This document shows, in pieces, positions 1 to 8,225 of a DNA stretch of 64,000 nucleotides. The translations under genes and the position numbers were made by a program. A model generated the notes under the pieces. It was not told the DNA's origin and ran no database searches. It was given only the letters and a program-made list of their open reading frames with translations. Positions within the stretch are counted from its first letter, which is position 1. Every line of letters begins with the position of its first letter. Source of the stretch: JBAXAM01 sp964213355 (lineage in GTDB: Bacteria > Pseudomonadota > Gammaproteobacteria > UBA9339); the NCBI GenBank assembly GCA_964213355.1, contig CAXOVY010000032.1, positions 1-64,000 on the forward strand, written 5' to 3'.

Positions 1-115
1 TCATTTGCGCAAGATTTACAAAACTAAAAAATCAAAGTTTTGAAAGAAGTCTATTCTTTGCTTCATGTGGTTATTAACATAGAGCATTTTTACAAAATTA
101 TCGCTTTTTTCTAGT

Positions 116-1431
116 TTAGGTGTTGCCTTTATTAGAATTTTTTTGCAATTGTGTTAGTTCAGCGCTTGCTTTACTTAGGTTATTTGTAGTGGAATTTGCA
201 GCGGGATTTGTCTGATATTTAGATGAGAAAAAATGCGAAAGTTTTTTTATGGCTCCAGCCGAAATCATAGTCGAGTATTTTGCAGCTGTAAATATCCCTT
301 TTGAAATCAGAAGCTGCGAAAATAGAAGAGAAGATCTAAGAAATAAAACCGACACTTTCACTATTTCGATTCTTTCACTTTTTTCGCTTGCTGTATTAAA
401 GTGTGCTTGCATACGACGTATAGCGTTTCTAAGTCCAACTAACGATAATATATAATCGATCCCTTTATCTAGTTTAGAGATAGCAGCTAAAACTATGCGA
501 CGTGCTTCCAAAAATTTTTTGGCTGCCGGTGCATTTTTAATAAAACCGCGCTCGACCCTTTGTTCGCGATATTCTAACTGTACCTTTTTAAAGGTGTCGT
601 CGCCAATTTCTGAATATTTTTTAGGATCCATCCCTTTCAAACTTGGCAATCTTTGTAAGGCTTCTAGCCTATCTTTTAAGGTAACTTTGTCGATAATTGG
701 ATAATCTGTAGAATCTTTCCCTCTTAGTAAGCTTTGCAATGTTGGCAGTTTTTGTAACGTACGGGCTAAATCTTCATCTTTAATATGTGGGTCTGGATAA
801 TCTTTAGGATCTATCATTTTTAATAAGGTTAGCAGTTTTTGTAAGTCTTCTTTCGGAACCTTATCTTGTGGAACCTTATCAGGATTTACTCCTTTTAAGC
901 TTTCTAATATTTTTAATTCGTCTAAAATGTCTTTTACGCATAAATCATCTTTATCCCTCAATTCATCTACATAGATTCTATCATATTTTTCAAAATCGTT
1001 CCTTGCTTGGTCATAGCATTGCCATAAAATTAATTTTAGACACTTTCCTCCTTGTAGTACATTCCAACCACCTTCTTTTATTGATTGCCATAATCCATGG
1101 TTTGGTTGTTCAAGATCTAGGTTTGGTTGTACTTTTAATGTTTTATCTCTTGCCTCATCTATCTCTTTTTTAAGTCCGGTAAACGTTTCTGGATAGGTAG
1201 CTGCTAACTCAATATACGCACCCATAAAGATACCTGAAAACAATGGATAGAAAGTGGTTTCCCAAAGAAAATTTTTACAAAAGTCGCCAATATCTTTTAC
1301 CACTGACATACCCTCAGCAAAGATGAAAAAGCCGAATAACATAGCTCTTACCATATAAGGAAAAACTTGTGGGGCAAAGCGAGTAAGAAGTGCTTCACCC
1401 CCAGGAAGTTTTCTTAAGAAGTCAATTCTTG
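116..1431 (-). pseudogene. 3' part of an unrecognised gene split by the IS21-type element
   Basis: This is the downstream part of a gene whose 5' part lies at 4216-5026. The reading frame is open without a stop from the insertion point at 1431 to the TAA at 116-118. If the element and one 6-bp target copy are removed, the two parts join in frame and give a protein of about 706 residues. This part has a hydrophobic stretch just after the junction (around GFFIFAEG). Two to three imperfect repeats of about 30 residues follow, built on a pattern like DPKDYP followed by L..L..LP.L. A second hydrophobic region (SVLFLRSSLLFSQLL) comes before a polar, Ser/Thr/Asn/Gln-rich tail. An internal ATG at 1354 could start a shorter product of 412 residues. 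I do not recognise the family. A secreted effector is possible but is only a guess from composition. Confidence 0.75.
1426..1431. repeat. Left target-site duplication of the IS21-type element (TTCTTG)
   Basis: The same six bases occur directly outside both ends of the element. Removing one copy with the element restores the reading frame of the interrupted gene. Confidence 0.85.
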
Positions 1432-1436
1432 TGCAT

Positions 1437-1528
1437 ATTCCGATCCAAATCGATCAATGATTCCAGTCCAAACCGATCAGTAATTCCAGTCCAAATCGAT
1501 TAACGATTCCAGTTCAAATCGATCAAAA
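1437..1528. repeat. Left-end array of four 23-bp repeats (likely IstA binding sites)
   Basis: Four tandem units begin at 1437, 1460, 1483 and 1506. Each starts ATTCC and contains CAAAYCGAT. Multiple terminal repeats of about this size are the transposase binding sites in IS21 relatives. Here that role is inferred from position and periodicity. Confidence 0.85.
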
Positions 1529-1627
1529 CTTTCATGTCGAATGACCCACAATAATCAGATTTAAAACCTGATTGTTTTTTCAAAATAAGTTGTACTTCCA
1601 AGATTAATTAAAATTTGGAGATACAAA

Positions 1628-3169
1628 ATGAGAGGTCATATAACAATGAGAAAAATTCGGGAAATATTACGTTTAAAATTTGCTCTTGAAATGGGAAACC
1701 AAAAAATCGCCAATAGTTTGGCAATTAGCAGCAGTACTGTACATGAATGTTTGCGCAGGGCTAATTTAGCTAATCTTAGCTGGCCGCTGCCAGATAACAT
1801 AGATGATGAGATATTGGAGAAACAGCTTTACTCTCCGCCAAGACAAGCAATACCAAAGGAAGAGCGAGGTGAGTTGGATTGGTCTAAAATTCATGATGAG
1901 CTAAAACGCAAACACGTAACGTTAATGTTACTGTGGAACGAGTACAGAGAATCGTATCCAATGGGAATAGGCTACAGTCGGTTTTGCGATCTTTACTTGC
2001 TATGGAAAAAGCCATTAGACACATGGATGCGTCAAGATCATAAAGCTGGCGAAAAAATGTTTGTCGATTATGCAGGAGGCACTATTCCTATAAGCGATGG
2101 GCAAGGCTATATACATCAAGCACAGATTTTTGTTGCTGTGCTTGGCGCGTCTGGATACATCTACGCTGAAGCGACAATGACACAATCTTTGCAGGATTGG
2201 ATAGAGTCACATTGTCGAGCTCTTAAATTCTTCGGCGGTGTTCCAGAGATATCGGTGCCTGACAATTTAAAAAATTGCACTGTCCTTGCCCATCGCTATG
2301 AGCCAGATATTAACCCAACTTATCATGACCTGGCAAAGCATTATGGGTTTGTAGTTATGCCTGCGCGCGTAAGAAAACCAAAAGATAAAAGTTTGGCGGA
2401 AAAAAGCGTACAAATTATACAGTACCAAATTCTAGCAAAATTACGCGATCAAACTTTTTTTAGTTTGGTAGAAGTAAATGAACCGATAGCAATTTTATTG
2501 AAAAAAATTAATTCGCAAGCTTTCCAAAAATTATCAGGATCACGGTTAAGCCAATTTGAGAAGTTAGATAAACCAGCTTTAAAACCACTACCAAGCACGC
2601 CCTACAAATTCGCTGAATGGGCAAAGGCAAGACTGGGTCCTGATTATCATATTGAATTGGATAAACACTTTTACAGCGTTCCGTATACTTTTATTAAAAA
2701 AATTTTGGATGTGAGATTTACTGATCAAACAGTTGAAATTTTTTATCGTTCAAAAAGAATAGCGGTTCACATGCGCAGTTACATACATAGACGACATACA
2801 ACATTGAAAGAGCATATGCCTAAGGCTCATCAGAAATATGTCGAGTGGACTCCGGAACGAATTATTAATTGGGCTCGAAAAATAGGAATGGCAACAGCGC
2901 AATTAGTTGAGAAAGTTATCGAAACTAAAGAGCATCCACAATTAGCCTTTCGTGCATGCCTTGGGATCCTGCATCTTGGTAAGAGCTATACTGAACTACG
3001 GTTGGAAGCAGCATGTGTCCGCGCTTTAAAAATAGGAGCCTACAGTTATCACAACATAGCGTCTATTCTAAAAAATAATTTAGATAACGTGCCAGTAAGT
3101 TCATCGGAAACTTTAACAGCAACAAAAGAAGAACATGAAAACATTAGAGGAGGTGATTATTTTGAATAA
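1628..3169 (+). CDS. istA: IstA transposase (IS21 family)
   Basis: IstA catalyses strand cleavage and transfer of the element. The 513-residue protein begins with a helix-turn-helix region (roughly residues 7-45, with SLAISSSTVHECLRRANL). The DDE integrase core follows, with MFVDYAGG near residue 147 as the first catalytic Asp and a VPDNLKN motif near residue 215 as the second, then a C-terminal domain. The length is normal for the family. The ATG at 1628 has a GGAG eight bases upstream, so I keep this start over the ATG six codons later. istB lies 138 bp downstream in the same direction. The ORF has no internal disruption, so it may be active. Confidence 0.95.
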   Translation: MRGHITMRKIREILRLKFALEMGNQKIANSLAISSSTVHECLRRANLANLSWPLPDNIDDEILEKQLYSPPRQAIPKEERGELDWSKIHDELKRKHVTLMLLWNEYRESYPMGIGYSRFCDLYLLWKKPLDTWMRQDHKAGEKMFVDYAGGTIPISDGQGYIHQAQIFVAVLGASGYIYAEATMTQSLQDWIESHCRALKFFGGVPEISVPDNLKNCTVLAHRYEPDINPTYHDLAKHYGFVVMPARVRKPKDKSLAEKSVQIIQYQILAKLRDQTFFSLVEVNEPIAILLKKINSQAFQKLSGSRLSQFEKLDKPALKPLPSTPYKFAEWAKARLGPDYHIELDKHFYSVPYTFIKKILDVRFTDQTVEIFYRSKRIAVHMRSYIHRRHTTLKEHMPKAHQKYVEWTPERIINWARKIGMATAQLVEKVIETKEHPQLAFRACLGILHLGKSYTELRLEAACVRALKIGAYSYHNIASILKNNLDNVPVSSSETLTATKEEHENIRGGDYFE

Positions 3170-3284
3170 GGGGACGCTGTCCCCTTAAACCCCTGAAGTA
3201 TTTAGAGACGTAACTTGTAATTGATGAGGCGGGATTAGCCGCCTCAAGTTACGTCACTGTCATCAGCGCTTCCGCCTGTACAGT
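3170..3284 (+). ncRNA. Structured RNA-like module between istA and istB
   Basis: The module starts directly behind the istA stop codon. It has a 6-bp hairpin with loop GCT (3170-3184), a linker containing ACCCCTGAAGTATTT, and a perfect 11-bp stem (3207-3217 with 3245-3255) enclosing a second hairpin (AGGCGG 3227-3232 with CCGCCT 3239-3244). Abutting that stem is a 5-bp stem (ACTGT 3256-3260, ACAGT 3280-3284) closing the 19-nt block CATCAGCGCTTCCGCCTGT. The same architecture with different stem sequences occurs in the IS3-type element at 55180-55305. The istB ribosome binding site lies 14-20 nt further on, so control of istB translation is possible. I cannot assign it to a known family. Confidence 0.6.
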
Positions 3285-3307
3285 AATTTAATAATATAGG
3301 AGAAAAA

Positions 3308-4063
3308 ATGTTAATACATCCAACAATTGAAAATTTAAAAAAACTACGTTTACTAGGAATGGCTAAAGCATTAGAAAACCAGCTTGATCAACCGCAAGTA
3401 GAAAGTATGAGCTTCGAAGAACGATTAGGGTTAATAATTGACCGTGAAATTTGTGATCGTGAAAATAGAAAATTACAAACAAGGCTTCGCAATGCAGCTT
3501 TAAAACAAACAGCGTCAGTAGAAGATATTGATTATCGCGCATCACGTGGTATTGATAAAAAGCTCGTATTTACTTTATCTAATTGCCAATGGATAAAAAT
3601 GCACCGCAATGTTTTAATTATTGGTGCAACTGGTACAGGCAAAACATATCTTGCTTGCGCTTTGGCACATAAAGCTTGTTTAGAAGGAAACTCTGTTTAT
3701 TACAGTCGCCTCTCAAGACTTCTGCCAGATTTGGGTTTAGCACGAGGCGATGGTAGCTATAATAAAAAAATGAAACAGCTGGCAAAGGTCGAGGTTTTGA
3801 TTTTAGACGACTGGGGACTTTCTCCTCTTACAGATGAGCAACGTCGTGATTTATTAGAGCTACTAGACGATCGTCATGAAAAATGCTCTACTATTGTTAC
3901 CAGTCAACTGCCAATTAAACTCTGGCATGAAGCCATTGGAGATAAAACTTTGGCTGACGCTATTATGGATCGACTGGTACACAACGCTTATCGGTTAGAA
4001 TTAAAAGGTGACGACTCTATGCGTAAATTTCGTAATGAAAATCTGAATAAGAGGGATAAATAA
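3308..4063 (+). CDS. istB: IstB ATPase, transposition helper (IS21 family)
   Basis: IstB is the AAA+ ATPase that assembles on target DNA and activates IstA. The 251-residue protein has a Walker A motif GATGTGKT near residue 106 and a Walker B motif VLILDDWG near residue 162, in the DnaC/IstB arrangement. Its length is typical. The ATG at 3308 follows a TAGGAG ribosome binding site. The gene lies downstream of istA in the same element, but the two are separated by the structured module at 3170-3284. The ORF is intact. Confidence 0.95.
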   Translation: MLIHPTIENLKKLRLLGMAKALENQLDQPQVESMSFEERLGLIIDREICDRENRKLQTRLRNAALKQTASVEDIDYRASRGIDKKLVFTLSNCQWIKMHRNVLIIGATGTGKTYLACALAHKACLEGNSVYYSRLSRLLPDLGLARGDGSYNKKMKQLAKVEVLILDDWGLSPLTDEQRRDLLELLDDRHEKCSTIVTSQLPIKLWHEAIGDKTLADAIMDRLVHNAYRLELKGDDSMRKFRNENLNKRDK

Positions 4064-4096
4064 CTAAATTATAACAAAGGTCTTTCGCTTTGATTT

Positions 4097-4210
4097 TTTT
4101 GATCGGTTTGGATCGGAATCGTTAATCGATTTGGACTGGAATTACTGATCGGTTTGGACTGGAATCATTGATCGGTTTGAATCGGAATGATTGATCGATT
4201 TCATCGGAAT
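4097..4210. repeat. Right-end array of five 22-23-bp repeats (likely IstA binding sites)
   Basis: In inverted orientation to the left array, five units end at 4119, 4142, 4165, 4188 and 4210, each ending GGAAT on the plus strand. The outermost unit is one base shorter. There are five units here against four on the left, so the element's ends are asymmetric. Confidence 0.85.
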
Positions 4211-4215
4211 ACGCA

Positions 4216-4221
4216 TTCTTG
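4216..4221. repeat. Right target-site duplication of the IS21-type element (TTCTTG)
   Basis: This is an exact copy of the bases at 1426-1431, directly outside the right terminus CGGAATACGCA. Confidence 0.85.
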
Positions 4222-5026
4222 CTAAAGCTTTACAAATACCTACATTTAACTCAGCAAGTTCTGCGCCAATAGATTGGCCTATGCTATCTACAACAATAAA
4301 GAATGTGCTGCAAGTTGTTGAGTAAATAGCTGAAGCATATTCGAGGTCATAGTATAAAGAATCTACAACATAAGCATATACGCCATCTTTTCTATTTTTA
4401 GGTGGTTTCATACGCAGCGCTTTTAATCTTCTTCCAAGCGAGTTAAGGTTTTCAGTAGGTGCAAAAATGAAATCATCACCGGTGAGCAAGCTGCTCTTAT
4501 ATTGTTCTACGGCTTCTATTTTTTTTAAGTGTTCATTGAGCGCCGCTTTAAAATCGGCGATAATGCTTTTACCTTTAGCTAGTGCTCTTTGTAAAATTCC
4601 TTTTCCTACCTTATCATGAATACGATTAAGTATTGCTTGACTAGCTCCTGCTTTGCCCATTTCGTCTATATGATTATCAAAACCCACGGCTATAGCTTGG
4701 ATAAAATTTTTTAAAACAAAAGCTTTAGTGTCAAGTTGATAATATAAACGGTTTTCTACAATGTTGGTTTTGCCAGTAGCCTCATCTTTAACTGGTTGCT
4801 TAACTACGCGACCAGAGGAAATTCCAACGCCATTTGCATTCGCGTAGGGATAAGGAACTATGCCATCAGATAATGTTTCCGTCTTGTTTAGTTTAAATAT
4901 CATTGCTTGGAAGGCATAGTAGAGACCACATGCATCTATCGCAAGCTGTGAAGTACCCTTTACAAGGTCGGATACTTCTAGTTTTTGTTGTTCCTGTTCC
5001 TGTTCCTGTTGTTGTCCTGCTTCCAT
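4216..5026 (-). pseudogene. 5' part of the unrecognised gene split by the IS21-type element
   Basis: The ATG at 5026 starts a protein with an unusual Gln/Glu-rich beginning (QQQEQEQEQQ). About 260 residues follow with scattered hydrophobic segments (FVLKNFIQAIAVGF; FFIVVDSIGQSIG). The genuine sequence ends with KALAR at the insertion point. Translation then continues about 24 codons into the element to a stop at 4142, adding a foreign tail. In the undisrupted gene KALAR is followed by IDFLRKLPGGEALL, encoded at 1387-1428. The small gene at 5070-5432 precedes it by 43 bp in the same direction, so the two probably form an operon. The function is not recognised. The truncated product may or may not be made. 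Confidence 0.75.
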
Positions 5027-5069
5027 ATATTTTTTACTCCACCTTACATAACTCTATTGTTAGAATTAT

Positions 5070-5432
5070 TTATTTCGTTAATTTTTCTTCTTGACTAGAC
5101 AGATTTTTTTTCATAGAGTCTATGACCATCTTATATGTTGCTTGGTCTATTAATGCTTCTCTGAATTTTTCTACTTCTTTTTTTATTTCCGGGTTTTTGA
5201 GAATATCTTTTCTTACTGCTCTTAGGTCTGCTAAAATTTGGTTATAGTATTCAACGGCCTCTTTTTCTTTTTTTGGAAAAGACTTTATTTCATCAATAAA
5301 GCTATTTTCTACTATTTCTTTATATTCTTCGTCGTTAAGGTTAAGCAAGCCTTCCCAGAAAAATAATCCTTTCATTGGAACTGTAGCAAAAGCCATTCTC
5401 AATCTTATGATTGAATCAGTTGATGTGGTCAT
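5070..5432 (-). CDS. Small charged protein of unknown function
   Basis: This 120-residue protein is rich in Lys and Glu and predicted to be mostly helical, without a signal peptide or membrane segment. The ATG at 5432 has a strong AAGGAG ribosome binding site. It is the first gene of a two-gene unit with the IS-disrupted gene that begins 43 bp downstream, so a joint role (for example as a partner or chaperone of the larger protein) is possible but unproven. I recognise no domain. Confidence 0.7.
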   Translation of the reverse strand: MTTSTDSIIRLRMAFATVPMKGLFFWEGLLNLNDEEYKEIVENSFIDEIKSFPKKEKEAVEYYNQILADLRAVRKDILKNPEIKKEVEKFREALIDQATYKMVIDSMKKNLSSQEEKLTK

Positions 5433-5463
5433 AGAAAAACTCCTTTTACCTTCGTTTAAAGGT

Positions 5464-5469
5464 ATTATA
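5464..5469 (-). promoter_or_regulatory. Candidate -10 box (TATAAT) for the unknown two-gene unit
   Basis: A perfect TATAAT on the minus strand lies about 30 bp upstream of the start at 5432. The corresponding -35 region is poor (TAATAT near 5487-5492), so the promoter call rests mainly on the -10 box and its position. Confidence 0.4.
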
Positions 5470-5687
5470 CTACTAATATTATAGTAATATTAGATATTTT
5501 TACAGATCCATATGAATATTGAAAATCTCACACTGGGCTCATTATGGGCTTTCTCCGTCCATGTTTTTGTTTTTTTCGGTAAAAATTATTTTTAATTATT
5601 TGTCATAAAAAAATAGCAAATACGGGCATGATTTTAGTTTTTTTGTGAAAAACATGTAGCATCAGATCTGAACGGAGCTGTGTTTCT

Positions 5688-5764
5688 TGGTCGGGGCAGA
5701 GGGATTTGAACCCCCGACGGCCTGCTCCCAAAGCAGGTGCGCTACCAGGCTGCGCTATGCCCCG
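5688..5764 (-). tRNA. tRNA-Pro (anticodon TGG)
   Basis: A complete cloverleaf can be drawn: acceptor stem CGGGGCA with TGCCCCG, anticodon stem CCTGC/GCAGG with loop TTTGGGA, and T-loop GGTTCAAATCC. The anticodon TGG reads CCA and other proline codons. The 3' CCA is encoded (complement of 5688-5690). Confidence 0.95.
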
Positions 5765-5986
5765 ATGTTCCAATAAACAGAAAGCGTGGATGATACTCAG
5801 CACTTTTGCTCGCGTCAAATGTTATCACTCATCGTTCTTATATTTTTATGACAATTACTATTCACGCGATTGCGTTAATACCAATTATAGGTTAGTCTTT
5901 GCAGTGTTTTAAAATTGGTTAGTATACAATATATACAAGGTAAGCATATTGAAATCAAATAGATATAAAATTAGATAGTCATTTGC

Positions 5987-6067
5987 GCGAGAGTGGCGAA
6001 ATGGCAGACGCGCTGGATTTAGGTTCCAGTGGGGAAACCTGTGAGAGTTCGAGTCTCTCCTCTCGCA
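5987..6067 (+). tRNA. tRNA-Leu (anticodon TAG)
   Basis: Acceptor stem GCGAGAG pairs with CTCTCGC, the anticodon stem CTGGA/TCCAG carries loop TTTAGGT, and there is a long variable arm, as expected for leucine tRNAs. The anticodon TAG reads CTA. The 3' CCA is not encoded. Confidence 0.95.
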
Positions 6068-6211
6068 TTTCATAAAATATATTTCAGGCGGCTTGCCGCG
6101 GAAACAAAGCAATGGGGGAGGCGCGAACTTATCTCCCTTGGGCGAGCATGGGGGTTCCCTGTGCGAAGTCAAACAGTTAAAATAAAATTCTGACAATTTG
6201 CGGGGAAACAT

Positions 6212-7531
6212 ATGCAAGTAATACTTGAAAATTTATCTGGTCTAGAACGTAAGCTTAATATAGTAATACCAGCTGAGCGCGTTGAAAAGGGAGTTCAAGC
6301 AAAATTGCACAAACTTGCAGCGACAGTAAAGATACCGGGCTTTCGTTCTGGTAAGGTGCCATTTGCTATGGTGCAGCAACGCTACGGAGATTCTGTTCAC
6401 AGCGATGTTATTGAAAATTTAATTCGCGAGACTTACATCGAAGCAGTTAAGCAAGAGAAGTTAGATCCGGCTGGTCTGCCAAGGGTTGAAATTGTTTCAG
6501 CCAAACCAAAAGAGCCTTTTAGTTACAGTGCTGTTTTTGAAATATATCCTGAAATTAAATTGGCAGATTTTGATCAGATTAAAATTGAAAAAGCTGTTTC
6601 AGAATTAACCGATGCTGATATTAATGAAATGCTAGAAAAGTTGCGTAAAGAACACGTGCAGTGGAAAGAGGTTATTGAGCCAGCGCGCAAATCTCAAGCG
6701 GGCGATCAAATAACGGTAGATTTTACAGTTAAAGCTCTTGATGATCCCGCAGCAGAAACAAGTACGGAAAAAAACATTAAGTTTGTACTTGGTGGTGGTT
6801 CTATGTGGCCAGATTTTGAAAAACATCTTTATGGAGTCAGTGGTGATGAGAAAAAGAAATATACTTTAAAGTTTCCAGAAACACATGTGGATAAAGAGCT
6901 TGCTGGTAAGGATGCAGAATTTGAAGTGGAAATATGCAAAGTTTGTGAACCAATTTTGCCACCCTTAGATGATGAATTTGCTAAAAAGATGGGTATCAAA
7001 GAGAATGGTTTGAAGGGGTTAAAAGAGGAGGTGCACAAAAATATGGAGCGCGAACTACAGACAGTTCTTAAAAACTCGTTCAAGCACGCTATTATGGAAA
7101 AATTATTAGATAGTAACCCAATTGATGTGCCAAAATCTTTAATTGAAACTGAACTAGATCGATTAGCTAAAAACTGGCGAGAGCACTTTGCTACGCATAA
7201 GCAAAAAGTAGAGAAAAATATCCCAGAGTTCCCGCGAAAGGATGCTACAAAACAGGCGCAGCGTAATGTGTCTTTAGGTTTATTATTATCCACTGCGATT
7301 AAGGAAAATAAAATTCAAGTTGAGCCACAAGACTTGCGCGCCAAAGTCGAGGATTTGGCTTCTGTTTATGATGATGCGAGTAAAGTCATCGATTGGTATT
7401 TTTCTGATCAAAACCGTTTGACGGAAATAAAATCGCTTTTACTCGAAGAAAAAGTTGTTGATTACATTGCCTCTAAAGCTAATGTGGTGGAGAAAAGGGT
7501 AGATTATAAAGAAGCAGTTGCCAAAAAATAA
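6212..7531 (+). CDS. tig: Trigger factor, ribosome-associated chaperone and prolyl isomerase
   Basis: Trigger factor binds nascent chains at the ribosomal exit tunnel. The 439-residue length is normal. The N-terminal ribosome-binding domain includes the conserved GFRSGKVP loop near residue 43. An FKBP-type isomerase domain follows (about 150-245), then the helical C-terminal chaperone domain. A GGGG-containing stretch precedes the ATG by about nine bases. clpP starts 18 bp downstream, giving the common tig-clpP order, but clpX does not follow. It is probably transcribed together with clpP. Confidence 0.97.
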   Translation: MQVILENLSGLERKLNIVIPAERVEKGVQAKLHKLAATVKIPGFRSGKVPFAMVQQRYGDSVHSDVIENLIRETYIEAVKQEKLDPAGLPRVEIVSAKPKEPFSYSAVFEIYPEIKLADFDQIKIEKAVSELTDADINEMLEKLRKEHVQWKEVIEPARKSQAGDQITVDFTVKALDDPAAETSTEKNIKFVLGGGSMWPDFEKHLYGVSGDEKKKYTLKFPETHVDKELAGKDAEFEVEICKVCEPILPPLDDEFAKKMGIKENGLKGLKEEVHKNMERELQTVLKNSFKHAIMEKLLDSNPIDVPKSLIETELDRLAKNWREHFATHKQKVEKNIPEFPRKDATKQAQRNVSLGLLLSTAIKENKIQVEPQDLRAKVEDLASVYDDASKVIDWYFSDQNRLTEIKSLLLEEKVVDYIASKANVVEKRVDYKEAVAKK

Positions 7532-7549
7532 TATTCGGAGAAAAGCAAT

Positions 7550-8164
7550 ATGAAGAATCAAACTCTAGTGCCAATGGTAGTTGAACAAACTGCGCGTGGT
7601 GAGCGCGCATATGATATTTATTCGCGCTTATTGAAAGAGCGGGTGATTTTTTTAGTTGGTGAAATTGAGCCTCACATGGCGAATTTGATCATCGCGCAAA
7701 TGTTATTTTTAGAATCAGAAAATCCTGATAAAGATATTTCGCTTTATATTAACTCTCCTGGCGGGCATGTAACTGCGGGGCTGGCAATTTACGATACGAT
7801 GCATTATATCAAGCCTGATGTTAGTACTGTATGTCTCGGCCAAGCAGCAAGTTTTGGTGCATTGCTATTGGCATCTGGTGCCGCAGGAAAGCGTTTTTGT
7901 TTGCCACATGCAACGGTAATGATTCACCAGGTGCTTGGTGGCTATCAGGGGCAGGCAAGTGATATTGAAATTCATGCACGCGAAACGTTGCGGGTTAGCG
8001 AGCAGGTTAATACGATTTTATCTAAGCATACTGGAAAATCGATAGATCAAATTAAAAAAGACGTCAATCGTGATAATTTTATGACAGCAGAAGAAGCAAT
8101 TGCTTACGGGATTACTGATGGAGTTTTAGAGAAGAGACCACAGCAACTTCCTGGTAAACTTTAG
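7550..8164 (+). CDS. clpP: ATP-dependent Clp protease proteolytic subunit
   Basis: ClpP forms the tetradecameric serine-protease chamber used by ClpA/ClpX. The 204-residue sequence has the catalytic Ser in [10 protein letters not shown] (near residue 101) and the His in MIHQVLGG (near 126), with the Asp of the triad further on near residue 175. The oxyanion region SPGGHVTAG is present. A GGAG site precedes the ATG. It follows tig by 18 bp. In most gammaproteobacteria clpX comes next. Here the following gene is an MFS transporter on the other strand, so clpX must lie elsewhere. Confidence 0.97.
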   Translation: MKNQTLVPMVVEQTARGERAYDIYSRLLKERVIFLVGEIEPHMANLIIAQMLFLESENPDKDISLYINSPGGHVTAGLAIYDTMHYIKPDVSTVCLGQAASFGALLLASGAAGKRFCLPHATVMIHQVLGGYQGQASDIEIHARETLRVSEQVNTILSKHTGKSIDQIKKDVNRDNFMTAEEAIAYGITDGVLEKRPQQLPGKL

Positions 8165-8184
8165 AATCTGCTGTGTGATAGATC

Positions 8185-8205
8185 CTCGCGGTTTCTTGCC
8201 GCGAG
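8185..8205. terminator. Palindrome CTCGCGG...CCGCGAG between clpP and a convergent gene
   Basis: A 7-bp perfect stem with a 7-nt loop lies between the ends of two convergent genes. The downstream T tract is weak (TAATGTATTTT), so termination is plausible but not certain. A similar arm sequence recurs at 63724-63760, so this may be a dispersed palindrome rather than a dedicated terminator. Confidence 0.45.
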
Positions 8206-8225
8206 TAATGTATTTTAAAGTGATC

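Larger units (their letters stand above)
1432..4215 (+). mobile_element. IS21-family insertion sequence, apparently complete and recent
   Basis: The element is 2784 bp, starts with TGCATATTCCG and ends with the complement of TGCGTATTCCG, so it has the usual TG...CA termini. It is flanked by a perfect 6-bp direct repeat TTCTTG at 1426-1431 and 4216-4221, which I read as the target-site duplication. It carries an IstA transposase and an IstB ATPase in the same orientation, and arrays of 22-23-bp repeats at both ends, all typical of IS21 relatives. The 138-bp gap between istA and istB is unusual, because these genes normally overlap or nearly touch. The gap holds a structured RNA-like segment. 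The exact target duplication and open reading frames suggest a recent insertion. Confidence 0.93.

Noticed and set aside
1437..1528. Regular short repeats resembling a small CRISPR array
   Set aside because: The units are directly adjacent, 23 bp long and without spacers. They mirror the other end of the IS element, so they are transposase binding sites.
3207..3255. Hammerhead ribozyme in the IS21 intergenic module (TTGATGA next to a GC stem)
   Set aside because: The required GAAA after stem II and the matching cleavage site are missing. The layout does not fit the three-stem junction.
5603..5818. Minus-strand open frame of 71 codons
   Set aside because: It reads through tRNA-Pro; the peptide GIAQPGSAPALGAG is the typical false translation of a tRNA gene.
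5909..6217. Minus-strand open frame of 102 codons
   Set aside because: It is antisense to tRNA-Leu (CERRDSNSHRF pattern) and has no ribosome binding site.
6829..7293. Antisense frame of 154 codons in tig
   Set aside because: It lies fully inside the well-supported trigger factor gene, with a composition of shadow type (Ser/Phe/Leu).
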